This document shows, piece after piece, positions 35,843 to 47,933 of a stretch of DNA of 64,000 bases (position 1 is its first letter; each line of letters starts with the position of its first letter). Source of the stretch: Guadua angustifolia (Eukaryota; Streptophyta; Magnoliopsida; Poales; Poaceae); NCBI GenBank assembly GCA_036346375.1, contig CM070511.1, positions 10,478,001 through 10,542,000 on the forward strand, written 5' to 3'. A program made the position numbers and the translations under genes. A model generated the notes under the pieces. It saw only the letters and a program-made list of their open reading frames with translations, did not search any database and had not been told where the DNA came from.

Positions 35843-36153
35843 ACTAGATTTTTAGAAACATAATATACGACAAGAATTTTTCTGAAATCTTACCTCAAGA
35901 TCTTCATCAAGCAACTGAGAAACTGAGAGCAAATTATATTTGAGCTTGCTTACCAAAGCTACATCCTTGAGAATGAAGTTTTCATTGACTCGCACAATTC
36001 CTCTTCCAAGAATTCTTCCTTTTGAATTGTCGCCAAAAGTGATGACCTCATCACTGAACTTTGTGTGAGGGAGGAGAACCATTTTGAATCACCAATCATA
36101 TGTCTTGAACATCCGTAATCTATGAACCATATGTTCTCCTTCCTCTCTTCCAC
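35843..36153 (-). pseudogene. Copia aspartic protease remnant with altered active site
   Basis: The reading contains ENIWFIDYGCSRHM. Copia proteases normally have Asp-Ser-Gly here, so the Ser is replaced by Tyr (codon TAC) in this copy. Downstream is the family's FILKDVALVSKLKYNLLSVS block, then LLDEDLEVRF. A frame change is needed to join the two halves. The altered catalytic triplet and the frameshift both point to loss of function. Confidence 0.8.
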
Positions 36154-36314
36154 AGTCTACACAAAGAGAATGTCGATGTCTCAAGATCAAGTTAGATAAA
36201 AGACATTTAGGAATCCAAAGACCTCGAGACACACGACGAGTAGGCACAAAGACGAGTATACTTGTATACAAAATCAGTTTTGCTCTTTCTCGTGTTTCTT
36301 GCAACAAAAGGTGT

Positions 36315-37490
36315 TCACATCACCTTAGGCACATAATGAGGAGTAAAGTGTGCCTGTCTGAAATTAGACCTAGCCTTAGCTTTTTCTTGCTTCTGTTGTT
36401 TGGCTAACCTAAAGCAAAAATCTACTAGATATCCATCTCTACCACAATGAGTGCAAGTGTATTTAACAGAATGTTTAACTTTAAAAGTAGAAGCAACATT
36501 TGCATTCATCACAGTAGAAGATAAAATTCTAGCAGATTTAAAAACAGTTTTCTTAGGCTCATTTGCAATTTCAAACTTTTCACTTTCAAGAACTTTGACA
36601 ACAGTGGGAACATGTGTTTTATGATGAGCATAAGAATCAAAACCTAAACCTTTGTTATGAGTGCTGACTTTTGATTGATCCAAAATCATGTTTAGGTTTT
36701 TCTTTCCTTTAGTGAAACGTTCTAACGATTTTTCCAAGTAATCAACCTTTCTAGACAGAGTTAAACAGTTGTTACAGGGAATATCCACTATTCCTTTCTG
36801 TTTTCGACATTTTAAGTAGGAAAGAACTTCATGAGTGAGCAAGGCATCTGTCATTTGAGAAACTCTAGCATTTGCATCATGCAACTTCAATTCCAGTATG
36901 GAGCATTTTGAACAAGAAGCTGAATCATGTAGATCAATGGTTGAACAGCTAGCATTTTTCATTTGTTTCTCATTTTCCCTATCTTGCTTTAACAGAGAAG
37001 CATGTTCTTTCCTAAGTGAAACAAGCTCATTCTGAATTAAGTCACATGACTTACAGGCATCATCATCATCAGGAATCAAAGACCTAAGCCTTGCAATTTC
37101 AGAATTAGAACTATCAATTTCTAGATCTTTTTCTTTAAGAGCCTTCTTAGATTTTTTAAGTTCAGAACCTAATTTAACCATAGCATACTCAAGTTCATTA
37201 TAAGAAGGTCTTACCTCATCAAAATCAGAATCACTGTCACTATCCCTTTTAGCCATAAAGCACATGCCAGTGAAGTCATCATCAGTATCTCCCTTCTTGT
37301 CCCGTGGTTCATTGTCACTCTCAAAGTCCACATCACTAATATCACACTCCTCCAAGACAGCTAAGACTTTCTTAGCGACTTTTCAAAAATTGGAACGCCT
37401 AGGAGTAGTACGTCTTGAGTCAAGCGTTGTCTTTGGTTCCTTTCTTCCTTCTTTTTCAACTTGGGACAATTTGCTTTGATATGCCCGGGA
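36315..37490 (-). pseudogene. Copia gag, N-terminally deleted
   Basis: The open part (37355-36315, 346 codons) is acidic and Lys-rich at first. It has a coiled-coil-like middle (LKKSKKALKEKDLEIDSSNS) and ends with a CCHC-like knuckle (CTHCGRDGYLVDFC), in which the expected His is not clear. Upstream, 37490-37400 encodes GHIKANCPKLKKK, the second half of a normal CCHC knuckle, in another frame. The join at about 37495 to LTR sequence shows that the N-terminal half of gag has been deleted. Confidence 0.8.
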
Positions 37491-37494
37491 AGAC

Positions 37495-37835
37495 CACATG
37501 ACATCCTCGACCATCAAGACCTCGATTCCTCCCTGAACCTAGTCCCGAACCTCAGTTCCTCCATGAACCTAGTTCCGGTCCCGTCATCGACCACGTTCGC
37601 CCTCGAGCAACACCTGCACATGAAGTAACAAACAACGCGTCCGAGCACAAGTCCACGACTTGACTCAAGGTCAATCCATGCAACCACTCACACGAGTGCA
37701 TTGCATCAAGCAGAATCCATCATGCTATCATCATCTCAACATGGCACATGCACAAGCACCACACATGCTATAATCAAAGTCACTATACAATGCCAATTTC
37801 ACCATTCAACCAATTTTTCATCACATGATCTCACA
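37495..37835 (-). repeat. 5' LTR remnant of the Copia element
   Basis: About 340 bases match 31620-31966 almost exactly (for example CATGACATCCTCGACC near the inner end, and the CATGATCTCACA end). The TSD copy GTAAA follows at 37836. The remaining roughly 1.1 kb of the LTR is missing. Confidence 0.9.
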
Positions 37836-37840
37836 GTAAA

Positions 37841-38629
37841 TAGCTATCTTATTAATCTATTGTCTATGTCTCTTTACAATGGAATAGATGGGAATATGAA
37901 TGGGAAAATGTTTAGTTACTGTTCATGTGTATACTGTAGCAACCAAAAAGCATTGTAGCATGGACGGGCTGGTATTGTAGTGTGGGCGGGCTGGAATTGT
38001 AGCTTTAGGCCAGTACTATAGAGTCAGGCTTGATTACTGTAGCTTCAGGCCACCGTTGTCCCACATGGCTCCTTTGTAATCTCTTAGACACCTTCATATG
38101 AATCATACCTAACAGCAAGCAAACATTTGCTATTAGGTAGTATTCAATTCTCATGTAAGAAAGAAAATTGACGAAGAAAAAGATTCACCTGTTGTTATAT
38201 AATCCTTGCACTAGGGCTAGGGCTGCCCTTACCAACCTTCCCTTTTTGAAAAGGAGTCGTCCTCGATTCAATGTCATCACAATCAAAGAAAGAAAAAAGG
38301 TCAGCAACACTAAAAGTAGAACCATAGTTATCATAAGGAAGTTCAATTTTATATGCATTGTCATTGATTTTTGCTGGCACTTTGAAAGGACCATTCCCTT
38401 AAGGTATCAATTTTGATTTATGCTTTACTTGTAGGTGTCCTTTACGTAGATGCACTTAAAACTAAATCACTTAGTTCAACTAGTATTTTCTTTCTTAGTT
38501 TGTTTGCTTTATCAGCATAATAACGTACTTTCTTTTCAATTTCATCTTTTGTCTTTGCACTTCTTTACATAATCGGCCCGTTTTGAAGCTTCCATATTAG
38601 TTCTCTCTACAAATGGAAAAGGTGGTAAC
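37841..38629 (-). pseudogene. Gypsy integrase C-terminus and 3' flank
   Basis: On the minus strand 38440-38200 reads GPFKVPAKINDNAYKIELP followed by TFSVADLFSFFD, the end of a Ty3/Gypsy integrase. A stop codon precedes it (38400). Upstream to 38620 the reading is degraded. Below 38170, 37841-38160 has no coding sign and probably belongs to the 3' untranslated region or LTR of the same element. The integrase continues beyond the inserted element at 40181. Confidence 0.75.
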
Positions 38630-40171
38630 CAGGGTTAAAAATTTCATCGAAATTCAGCAAAATTTCGGATTTTTGGACAAGGCGAGATTTGAACTACCGG
38701 CCGAATTTAATTTTTAAAAAAAATTGAATTTCCTACAGTATTGCTACAGCAATTTCGGTAATTTCGGCGAAATTTCAAATTTTAAAACCGAATTTTGATG
38801 TTTTAGGGCCGGATTTGACCGGAATTAGTCCAATAACCCCTAAGAAAGTCATCTTACAAGAAAATTTGTTGAAAAACTAATTTTTTAAGACATTTTAAAA
38901 TTTGGGTAGAAACACTGTCAGATTTTTATAAAATTGTACAAGCTTGATAATGATCTAAAAAATTTATGTTATCATAACAAGTAGCGTAGGATCATAGAAT
39001 TTTTTTTAAAAATAATTCAACTTCATTTATTATCTTTAAAAAACCAAAAACTGAATGGATATAATTGGGACAGTAAACTTGTTAGATTTTTCTAAATTTT
39101 TTCGAGTGTGATCATGATCTAAACTTTTTATCATAGATTAACAATTTTCTCAGTAATATTCTATAAAAATTTTAAAAAAATTTAACTTTTTTTTTGTCAA
39201 TAAAATCTATAAAACCATTGAACTTCATTTGTTATACTATATTGCAAAAAAAAAGAGAGAACATAAATGCTACTATGCCTTGTAAGAATTTTATAAATTC
39301 ACTGGAGTGTGATAATGATTCAAAAATTTTATGAGATCTTAAACACTTCCTTACCACTCTTCTTTAAAAGTTTCACAAATTTTAAACTTTCTTTTATTGC
39401 TAAAGCAAATCTATGTATTGATTATCAGGCTTTTATCAGCATGTAGCACTGTCAGAATTTTTGGAACTTTTTCAAGCATTATAATCATATTAAACTTTTA
39501 TAAAAATATTAGTGATACATCAGGACCTTCCAAAAAAATTCCAAAATTTTTCGACGTGGTTTGGACTATTTTCCATTCCGTTCAAATTTGCCGGTAAGGC
39601 TTTTATCAGGATAATAGCACTGTCCAAAATTTTAAAACTTCTTGAATCTTGATCACCATCCAAAAATTTTATTTAAACATTATTTATTCATCATAATCAT
39701 GCACAAAAAATTTTAAAATTTTCTAACATTGTTTGTAACATTTTTCATCCGGTTCAAACTTGCCAATCAACGTTTCATCAAGATAGTACCAATGTTTGAA
39801 TTTTTAAAAATTCCAAAGACAAGATAATCACTTGAAAATTTTATGACAATATCTCTAATGTGTTGAAAACCTTCAAAAAACGTTTCAAAATTTTTTGATG
39901 TCGTTTGGACCATTTTTTTATCAGTGCAATTTTGGCAAAATTTCAGGAATTTCGGCCAAAATTTCAGGTAATTTCGGAAAAATTTCGGGAATTTTAGCCA
40001 AAATTTCAGGTAATTTTGGCAAAATTTTAGAAATTTTGGTGACAAACAAACTAGATTTGAATTTTTCTTTTTGAATTTTGAACGGATTTCGTCTGAAATA
40101 CCACAATTACACCGAAATTTCAGATTTTGGCCACGGACGAAATTTTGTTCAAAACAAAATTTTGTTTCATC
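38630..40171. mobile_element. Non-coding element with 9-bp TSD (Mutator-like), in Gypsy integrase
   Basis: GGTGGTAAC occurs at 38621-38629 and 40172-40180, exactly around this 1542-bp AT-rich block. The DNA outside reads through as one Gypsy integrase. A 9-bp duplication is typical of Mutator-like elements. The ends (CAGGGTTAAAAATTTCATCG and TTTTGTTTCATCG) do not form a clear terminal inverted repeat. Both sides are rich in AAATTTCGG / CCGAAATTT-like motifs, such as TTTCAGGAATTTCGG at 39940-39955. No transposase is present. Confidence 0.7.
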
Positions 40172-40180
40172 GGTGGTAAC

Positions 40181-40284
40181 TCAACTGGCATGTTTAAAAC
40201 CATACACCACTTCAACTGGACAAAGTTGAGTAGTTGAATATACAGCCCTATTGTAAGTAAATTCCACATGGGGCAGACACTCTT
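40181..40284 (-). pseudogene. Gypsy integrase core fragment
   Basis: The minus strand reads ECLPHVEFTYNRAVYSTTQL and then CPVEVVYGFKHAS, the conserved stretch after the integrase core in Ty3/Gypsy polyproteins. It is cut on one side by the 38630-40171 insertion and on the other by LTR-like DNA starting at 40285. Confidence 0.8.
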
Positions 40285-41220
40285 TGTAACATCCCAATAT
40301 TTGGCTTTTATTGAATTTATTTTGCTATTTGTGTTTTTTGTCAATTTTCAAAATTTTTGGAATCTGTTTAGAATTTATTGAATATTTTTGTGTTATACTT
40401 AATATGCAAATTATTTAAATATTTGAAAAGTTGAAATAAACTTTTGTCAAAAATATTTTAGTTAAGTTCTACAAGTCTCAAATTGTTTTCTAGAATTTTT
40501 TTAGTATTTTTATATTTATTGTATATTAAATGAATTTTTGTATTTTTTAATTGATAAATGCTTTGAAAACCCGATAAAAATTTCTGGATTGAACCCATCG
40601 GCTTGGCCCATTTTGTTTGAGCATTGTGCGGCCCAGTCGTTTCACATGTCAGCCCGACCCATTTTTCTGTTTGGTTCGCACTGTTCAGCCCGTTGGCCCA
40701 GTTCGCCTGTGTGCCGTTAGTCATTCGATCGAGCGTGTGTGGTCGAGATTGAGTGGAAACCCCAGTGCAGGCACCGTTCGATCTATGACAAGTGTGCGGT
40801 GGGGATTTCTTCATCTCCGTGTCACCGCCACGTCCGGGATGGTCTCCGGCTCGTGCACGGTGCCTAAGGGCTTTAAGAGACGCATCGACCCCTACATCTT
40901 GTTCTATATGTTCCGCCGCTCAGTTTGCCCTAGCTCTTCTCCGCTGAGACAGCCTTGCTCACCCGCAAAAGTTCAACAAAGTGCTCGAGTTACGCTGCCG
41001 AGGTTTTTCACTGTGATGACCGTCAATGGTCAGTTTCCGGTGGAGTCAACCCTGGATCTGATGTCCTCGCACCAAGAGCATCTAGATCCATGGAGTTGCA
41101 AACTCAATCTGACGAGGAAACACCGTTGGATGAGCCTTCATCTTTGGTTCCGGTGGGACACTACCATCAAAGCCATGAAATATATTCAATGGTCGACGAG
41201 GTGGGTCCAACAAATGTGGT
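40285..41220 (+). mobile_element. LTR 5' part, TGTAACATCC family
   Basis: It starts TGTAACATCCCAATATTTGG and is AT-rich for 250 bases, like the starts of the LTRs at 45183 and 47934. It then becomes GC-richer (40600-41200) with no recognised protein. I found no right end or target duplication. It probably stops where the hAT transposase relic begins. Confidence 0.5.
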
Positions 41221-42980
41221 GTAGATTGTCATGAATAATGGTGCCAACTACAAGAAGAAGTGCAAGCTCATCGCATGGCAGCACCGTAACATCGTGTGGC
41301 AACCTTGCGTGGTCCACACCATTAATTTGATGCTGAAGAAGATTGGAGGTACCCTGATCATGCCTAGGTCATTGAGAGTGTAAGAAAAATATCTTGATGG
41401 ATATACAACCATCCAAGCTTCATGCTATGTTGAAGAAGTATATTGAAGGCGAGTTGATCAAGTGGAATGCAACTCATTTCAGCACTAACTATATGTTCTT
41501 GGACAGTTTCTTTTGGTACAAGGATAAGTCCATGCAATGGGTGGCTACTAAAAAAATTGTAAGCTCTTGCTTTGTTGGTACAACCGAGGGGAGGTACGTA
41601 TATGGTTGCCTCTCAAGCTTGGACTGATGAGATAATTTTTTATCTGTTGTCAAGTCGGTGGATCATTGCACGCCTTCCTATGATGCACCGATCAAGATAA
41701 GGTACCTATATTGAGTGAGACGATTTTACGGTACACCATAGTACGATATGAGTACGATAGTTTGTTCTATGACTCTCCAGCAACAAAGACGATGTACATG
41801 GACATGGTGGACCGAAGAATAGATGACCTAACACGGCACACTTATATGAATGCTAGTAATACATTCTTATCTAGAACACAGTATATTGCAGATGTACATA
41901 TGTTACATACTTGTATTGACATGATCCGTTTCACTTCATGTAACCGCCACCTTAAACCCCCAGACTGCCTACGCTTATGACACGAACAACAGCTTCTTGC
42001 CAAATCTCCAGGTTTCCTACGAAGTGCTTGCTGGTGATACTGAAAGCACCACACAAGCTCTCCATGATGTCAATGTTTTCAGAAGTTAGGCTGGATAGTT
42101 CTCAAGTGCTCCAGCTGCGAGGATAACACAAGATGGCAAAACATCCCCTAGTGTTTTTCTTACACCATTTTAATTGTAATGGTACTCTCGTCGGTACTTA
42201 CGAATCTATTCATTTTTTGTAGCACATTGGTGGAGATGTTTTCGGTTCGAAAAAACCTATCCTTTAGCGGTTTGCCCTTCGTCTCGTGTCGCAATACTCA
42301 TCTTTTAGTGGATGTGAGCGCAATTAGATTATATTTGTGTTCATCCACACAAAAATCCGCAACCGCTTGTCATACAGAAGCTACATAAGCTGATGTATGT
42401 CAATTAAAACCTTCGGTTTTGAATTCAAGCCACAAAAAATCAAAGGTGCTCAAATGAAGATGATCTATTCCAATGGCTTATGGAGCTAATATTATGCGAA
42501 GATGCAAACCTGATCCAACAGTAGATGGAAAAAGGAAGGTCCAATAGTGACTGATTACTTAATGAGGATGATACAGTGAGTGACACCCCTATCCCATCAT
42601 AGCTTGTGACAGACCCGATTCACCCTGCTATGTTAAGAAAGGACACTAGGGCTGGAAACATTTTCGAATAGGCCGATACGACAGTCGAGGACACTCATAC
42701 AGAGAAGAGAAAGCACCAATAGTGCTGAGAAGGGATACAGAAAAAATATAGCATCCTCCAAAGGAAAGTGGAAGCATCCCATAGATGAGTCGCATTATAT
42801 AGGAAGTGATGACTCTACTAAGAGTGGGGACTATCGGAGCCTGCCACACCAAGAGTCCAATGATAGCAGCTCCAAGATGGACACCGATGGTGATGACTCA
42901 GGTCAATATACTTCCATACCTCCCACGCACCAATCAGAAGAGTAGAGTCCTATTGAATTTACAAGGGATTCTCAACGAAA
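41221..42980 (+). pseudogene. hAT transposase relic
   Basis: The reading contains NNGANYKKKCKLIAWQHRNI, then CVVHTINLMLKKIGG (41230-41350), and KLHAMLKKYIEGELIKWNAT with THFSTNYMFLDSF (41405-41510). These match the DUF659/RNase H-like core of plant hAT transposases, where a D-N-G-A-N-Y triplet carries a catalytic Asp; here the Asp position reads Asn. Frame changes and stops occur around 41380 and 41630. Weaker segments continue to 42930, ending in a Ser/Asp-rich tail. The C-terminal dimerisation motif was not recognised. Confidence 0.65.
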
Positions 42981-42984
42981 TTGA

Positions 42985-44880
42985 TTTAATTAATGTTTTT
43001 GTGATGATTATTGCATATCTTTTTGGGCATTGCTATGTGATGAGTTTTTCTTATTTTTTATGGTTGCAGGACGACGGTGTTCGATCATGGTGAGGCGGAG
43101 GATGATCAGGACTAGACGAGATGCGTCGGAGGTCCAGACGGTTGAGAAACGCCGGAAGATGATCAGAGACAGAGTCCGTGCAAGCCAAGAAGACAAGGAA
43201 TGAAAATGATGCTAGCTAGATGCTGCGTGGATCAAGGAAGGCCATCGGATCGCAGTCTAGTTGATAGGTTAGCAAGTCTAGGTAGTATGTTTTGAAAACT
43301 GTGCAAGAAAACCCATTATGTGTGTGGGTTTTGGGTTAGCCCTTGCATGGCTGTGTGAGTGGTTAATCCTAGCCCTTGATGAGTGGGTTAATCCTCCCCT
43401 CCTTCTACATGCTTTCGCTTTCTATGTAAGGATGATGATTGATGGTTGAATCTTCTTGATATCAAATCCCAATCATCTAAGCAATCCAAGCGTTCTTCTT
43501 GCAAGAAATTGATTTTTGCATTCTTGAATGAATGATCTTGTAATTCGCATTTGTGGAAGTTTTTACTTGTGCTCTTGCTTGCTGTGATATGTGGGAAGCT
43601 ATCCAAGATCACCTTGATTATCAAAATCCCACGAGCAAGCTTTAGATCAAATTTTTGAGTTCTTACACAAACTTGGTGTGTTTTGCCTTCCTGGGTAAAA
43701 AAATAGGAACTTTTATGTCAATTGTTATAATTGAAGATTGGAATAAGTTCCTGATATCCCTAGGATCACATCTACCAAGTTTTGTGAGTTTTTGTCTAGT
43801 CGATCAAAATATCTCTCTAAATTTGCTTTTGAGTCGTGCTGATTTCAGGCTATTTTTGCTGTTGTTCTTGAGCCAGGTGCTACCGGCCTCCAGTGCTACC
43901 AGACTTTGAGCGGTAGTACCGGCCAGACTGGGCAAGTGGCTCATTTCGAGTAGTTTCTTCTGTAGGTTTTTCTTAAGGACTTGGTTGGAGTATTTTGGGG
44001 AAAAATTTTATTTTGCGACCATTCACCCCCCCTCTATTCGCCATCTCGATCCTTTATTCTTTTATACAACTTGAGTTGTGCTTCACCTTCTTCTACTTGC
44101 ATTGTTTCTACTAAATCTAGGACGCATAAGAGGTTGAGGAACTCATCTAGAGTATATTCCAACCCAACAAAATCCACTAGAACTTACCTATTCTCAAGTA
44201 TTTGGTCTTCCTTCTTTTTGTGTCTTTGATCTCCTTTTTGTTTCTTCTCTCCTGATCTTGTGCTGCCAAGGATGAATGATTGATGGATGAATTTTTTACA
44301 GATCATATCCCAATCATTTAGGCAAGCTTTGAATAAGATCTTAGATTCTTCTCAAGTAACTAGTAGATCATTTCTTGACTCATTTGAGGGGTGCTTCTTT
44401 GGGTTCTTGCTTGTTGTGACATGTGAGAGATCATCTTGATCATTAAAATCTCCACGAGTAAGCTCACGGCGAATTAGGTGGGTTTTATCCTCATCTTGGT
44501 GCATCCTTCTTTCAAACTAAAAAAAGATGAGAACTTTGACATTAATTCTTGTGATTGAAGATTGGTATAGGTTCCTAACATCTATAGGAAAGTGCATACA
44601 AAGTTTCGTAGGATTTGAACAAGCCGATCAAAAGTTATCTCGATTCTTGTTTTTGAAATTGCACTAATTTTTTGTTCATCCCAATTAAACTATTCACCCA
44701 AGAGCATTGAACTTTGCCTAGTGCTAGCCTGGTTGAGCCCTTTAGTTAGCTCTTTTAGAAAAGTGGCTTGAATGCTCTTTGTTCAATGCTGACCTAGTTG
44801 AGCCTGTCAGTTAGCTCTTTTAGAGAAGAGGCTTGAATACTTGAAATTTTTGAGAGGGGATATTTTCATTTGGCTAGTAT
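42985..44880 (+). mobile_element. Copia LTR-derived sequences, two related segments
   Basis: Segment 42985-44055 resembles the solo LTR at 18370-20044: ATGGTTGCAGGACGA, then a stretch near 43090, and the same ending ATTCACCCCCCCTCTATTCG. Segment 44240-44880 is a diverged repeat of 43400-43900; compare GGTTGAATCTTCTTGATATC with GATGAATTTTTTACAGATCAT, each followed by CCCAATCAT. No clean TSD was found, so these are fragments or very old LTRs. Segment 44900-45050 has GAACCGATAGAGA-type repeats of CACTA-subterminal style. Confidence 0.5.
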
Positions 44881-46509
44881 TCTACCCCTTCTAGTCACCT
44901 TTTTAGTCCTTCAAATCTACATCAGTTCTGAGCTAAGAACCGATAGAGAAGTGCTTATCTCCATTGGTTTCACACTTAGAACCGGTAGAGATCAAGAGGA
45001 CATCTTTATCTATTCTAGGCATGGAACCAATAGAGATCACCCACCTATCAAAACACACTCCTCCGCACAGCCGCTCAGATCCCGCCTCTTCACCCGCGTA
45101 GCCACTCACATCTCGTTCTTCTCTATCACCGCGCTCTTTCCTAGCCCACGCTGCCACTCCCATCCCTGGCACGCCTCTCTTCGTAACATCCCAAAATTTG
45201 CACATAATATTTTATTACTTATTTATGTTTTTCTATGACTTTTGTTGATTTTTTTAAATTTATAAAACTATTTTTCTATTTTTAGTTTTACAAAAAGATT
45301 TATTATAGAAAAATTATACATCAAAAATTTATGAAATTTCTATAGTAAGTTGAAAATGTCTCAAGGTATTTTAAGAATTTTCTAGAACTTTTAACATAAT
45401 TTTCTCATATCTCAATGCCTTTTTATTTTCAGCATTAATTAAATTCGAAAAGAAATAATAAAGGGGCTCACATGTCATATGTCATCTTCAGCCTGAAGCC
45501 TGCACGTTTTCTCTGTTCTCCGCCATGGCCAAGATTTTGAAGTCCCAATCTAACACGATTTTGCTCTCGAATTCATGTCCAATATGTGTGCTACCTTATC
45601 GTCAACCAATCCTCACGATTCTTTCATTATAATCCCCTCTTTCTTGGGAGAAAGTCGAGTTTTTTCTGGTACGGACTCCTCTTGAAATGTGTTCGTATCT
45701 ATCTCTATGAGCCACCCCAAGCCTATTCAAGGTGAGCACAAGGATCCCCCTTTCATTACTGATGTGATTTTGATGTCCCGATCTTTCGATGAGAGTGATA
45801 ACTTCGATTTGGAGGAATTGACTTTGACGATCCGACTACAACGCATTTACGATTTATGTACCTTAGCAATCGCTAAACCAACTCCAGAGGGTTATTGATC
45901 TTGCCGTTGGCACGATCAACCTGAACACGAGGTTCAATTCCTGTATGCAACCGAAGAATAAGCAAGAACAATAGTAAAGCAATCTAAAATTACGAATATG
46001 AATGAAGGCAAAAACAAGGGTAGGGTTCTATTGAAGATCTTGACAAGGTGGCTATCCAGCACAACTTGAAGACTTAAAGTTTGCACTTGGCTAAACTAAT
46101 AAAACCCAAGCAAACCCTAGATGAGGGTGTGGCTGCCTATTTAAGGAGGAGAGGGGATGTGGAACTCAGCCAAAATAGTTGGAGGCCAACTACAACTCAA
46201 ATTACAAGGCCGAAGGCCCACGTCAGTTCGGACTGAAAAAGTAACGTTACTTGTTTTGCAGATTTTTGTCGACTCGCATGGAATTTAGAGATAATTCTAG
46301 ATCTGTTAGAAAGTAGACTTGATAAGCTTTCAGTGAAGTACAACAACTCTCTAATCGGACACCATATGCAAAAGTTATGCTCGTTTTACTTCAGGCTGGT
46401 TCTGGAGGCCGAATTGGATTCTAGAACGTGAGGGATTTGATATCTCCGTCTTCTTGGCCCATGGGTGACGTGATGGAGTTGGTCCAACTTGGTGTGGACG
46501 TATCCATAG

Positions 46510-47039
46510 TAGAGATGGCAACGGGTATATGCCCGGCGGGTATCACCACCCTGTACTGGTACCCGTGTTAATAAAATTCACCCGCTATAATACCCATACC
46601 CGCATGCGGGTACAAAATTTACCCGTACCCGTACCCATGCGGGTAATAGGGACCCGACGGGTGACCCGTACCCGCATTAATGTGTAGTTAATTCAAGTTT
46701 TTTGATTTTTTTAACATGTCAACTTGATGATATTTTTCTCATTAATGGTTGATGATTATGTACTCTTGTATCATGTTGGAGAAATGAAGAAATTTGATGG
46801 ATGCATGATCGATGAACAAGTAACAAGTTGAACTTGATAACACTCACCTCATCAAGCGAGAAGTGGGTGGATCATACCCACGGGTGAACGGGTACCCCCG
46901 TACCCATACCCGTCATACCAGACGGGTGAAGGTTTTCTCCCATTAAGGTACCCATGGGTATGATTATTGGACCAGATTTGTACCCTAATAAGTAAATACC
47001 CATCAGGTATCGGGTTTCGGGTACCCATTGCCATCCCTA
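46510..47039. mobile_element. 530-bp hAT-type MITE
   Basis: Inverted ends TAGAGATGGCAACGGGTA and TACCCATTGCCATCCCTA are surrounded by identical 8-bp copies ATCCATAG (46502-46509 and 47040-47047). The subterminal parts are packed with GGGTA/TACCC motifs (for example ACCCGTACCC at 46622). No protein is encoded. Confidence 0.9.
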
Positions 47040-47933
47040 ATCCATAGTGGTGACATCCTCATCAATTGCTCAATCTGTTCCTCTACTTGTACCAGTCTCT
47101 TGTGCCTCCGTTTGGCCAGAACACCGTGACACCCAAAGCACCAATAGAACATCGATCGATGTGTCCTAGCATGTTTCTCGATGCCTTGGACCTCCTCTTC
47201 CAAAACTGTTCGTGTCACTTCGTACCAACGATCGTCTTGAAGGTAACCCCTCAATCAATTTTGAGTTTGGTGCACTGTGTATGATGCATTTTATGTTTTC
47301 TCAGGGTTTGTTCTTTGCCGTTCGTCATCGTTCACGTTGCTGAGCCGCCGCCATTAGCCAACCAACCAGTGAGTCACCCCAGCGAGTAGCCGTCGCCCTT
47401 GGCCAAAGTTGAGCCCCTTGCCTTTGGTCCTTGCTGCTGCGTGCCAAGCCATGGGGGCATGCTGTTGCTTACTGATGTTAATGGTTGTTTCAGCCAGAGC
47501 TAGCAAGCATCTAGAGCTAAGTGAGGAAGAGAGAGAAAGAAAGAAAGAGGAAGAAAAAAAGAAAAGAAAAGAAAAATAAAAAATATAATAATTTTTATAA
47601 ATTGAGATTCAAATTGCTGATATTTTACAGTGACTTGGATGTGTATTTTTCTTTATAAAAGTAATTTTAAAAATTCAAAAATCCTTTCTTTATATGTGAT
47701 TTAAATTTTCAAAAATCCGTTCTCTTTCATACGAATTCCGATTGAGACGGTTCAAGTTTCTAAATTTTTCTAAAATCAAGCTCTTCATTATAGAGTCATT
47801 TTTTAATTTAGAGTTTATTTGGGTCACTATTTTTTGTTTATTTGTATTCATTGCTTTCTTCTTTGGTAGACACTAATCCCGAGTAAGCAAACGAAGGATT
47901 TGAAGATCAAGACTCAGCAGAAGATCAACAAAG

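Larger units (their letters stand above)
30539..37835 (-). mobile_element. Ty1/Copia retrotransposon, SIRE-like, minus strand
   Basis: Identical GTAAA copies flank it (30534-30538 and 37836-37840). The 3' LTR is complete (30539-31966, TGTAGAATC to TGATCTCACA in plus orientation) and next to a purine tract (plus strand AATCTCCCCCTTTATG). The 5' LTR is only a remnant (about 37495-37835). A deletion joins it to gag and removes the rest of that LTR, the primer site and the N-terminal part of gag. Between them run gag, protease, integrase, reverse transcriptase and RNase H in Copia order. Stops and frameshifts make it inactive. Confidence 0.92.
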
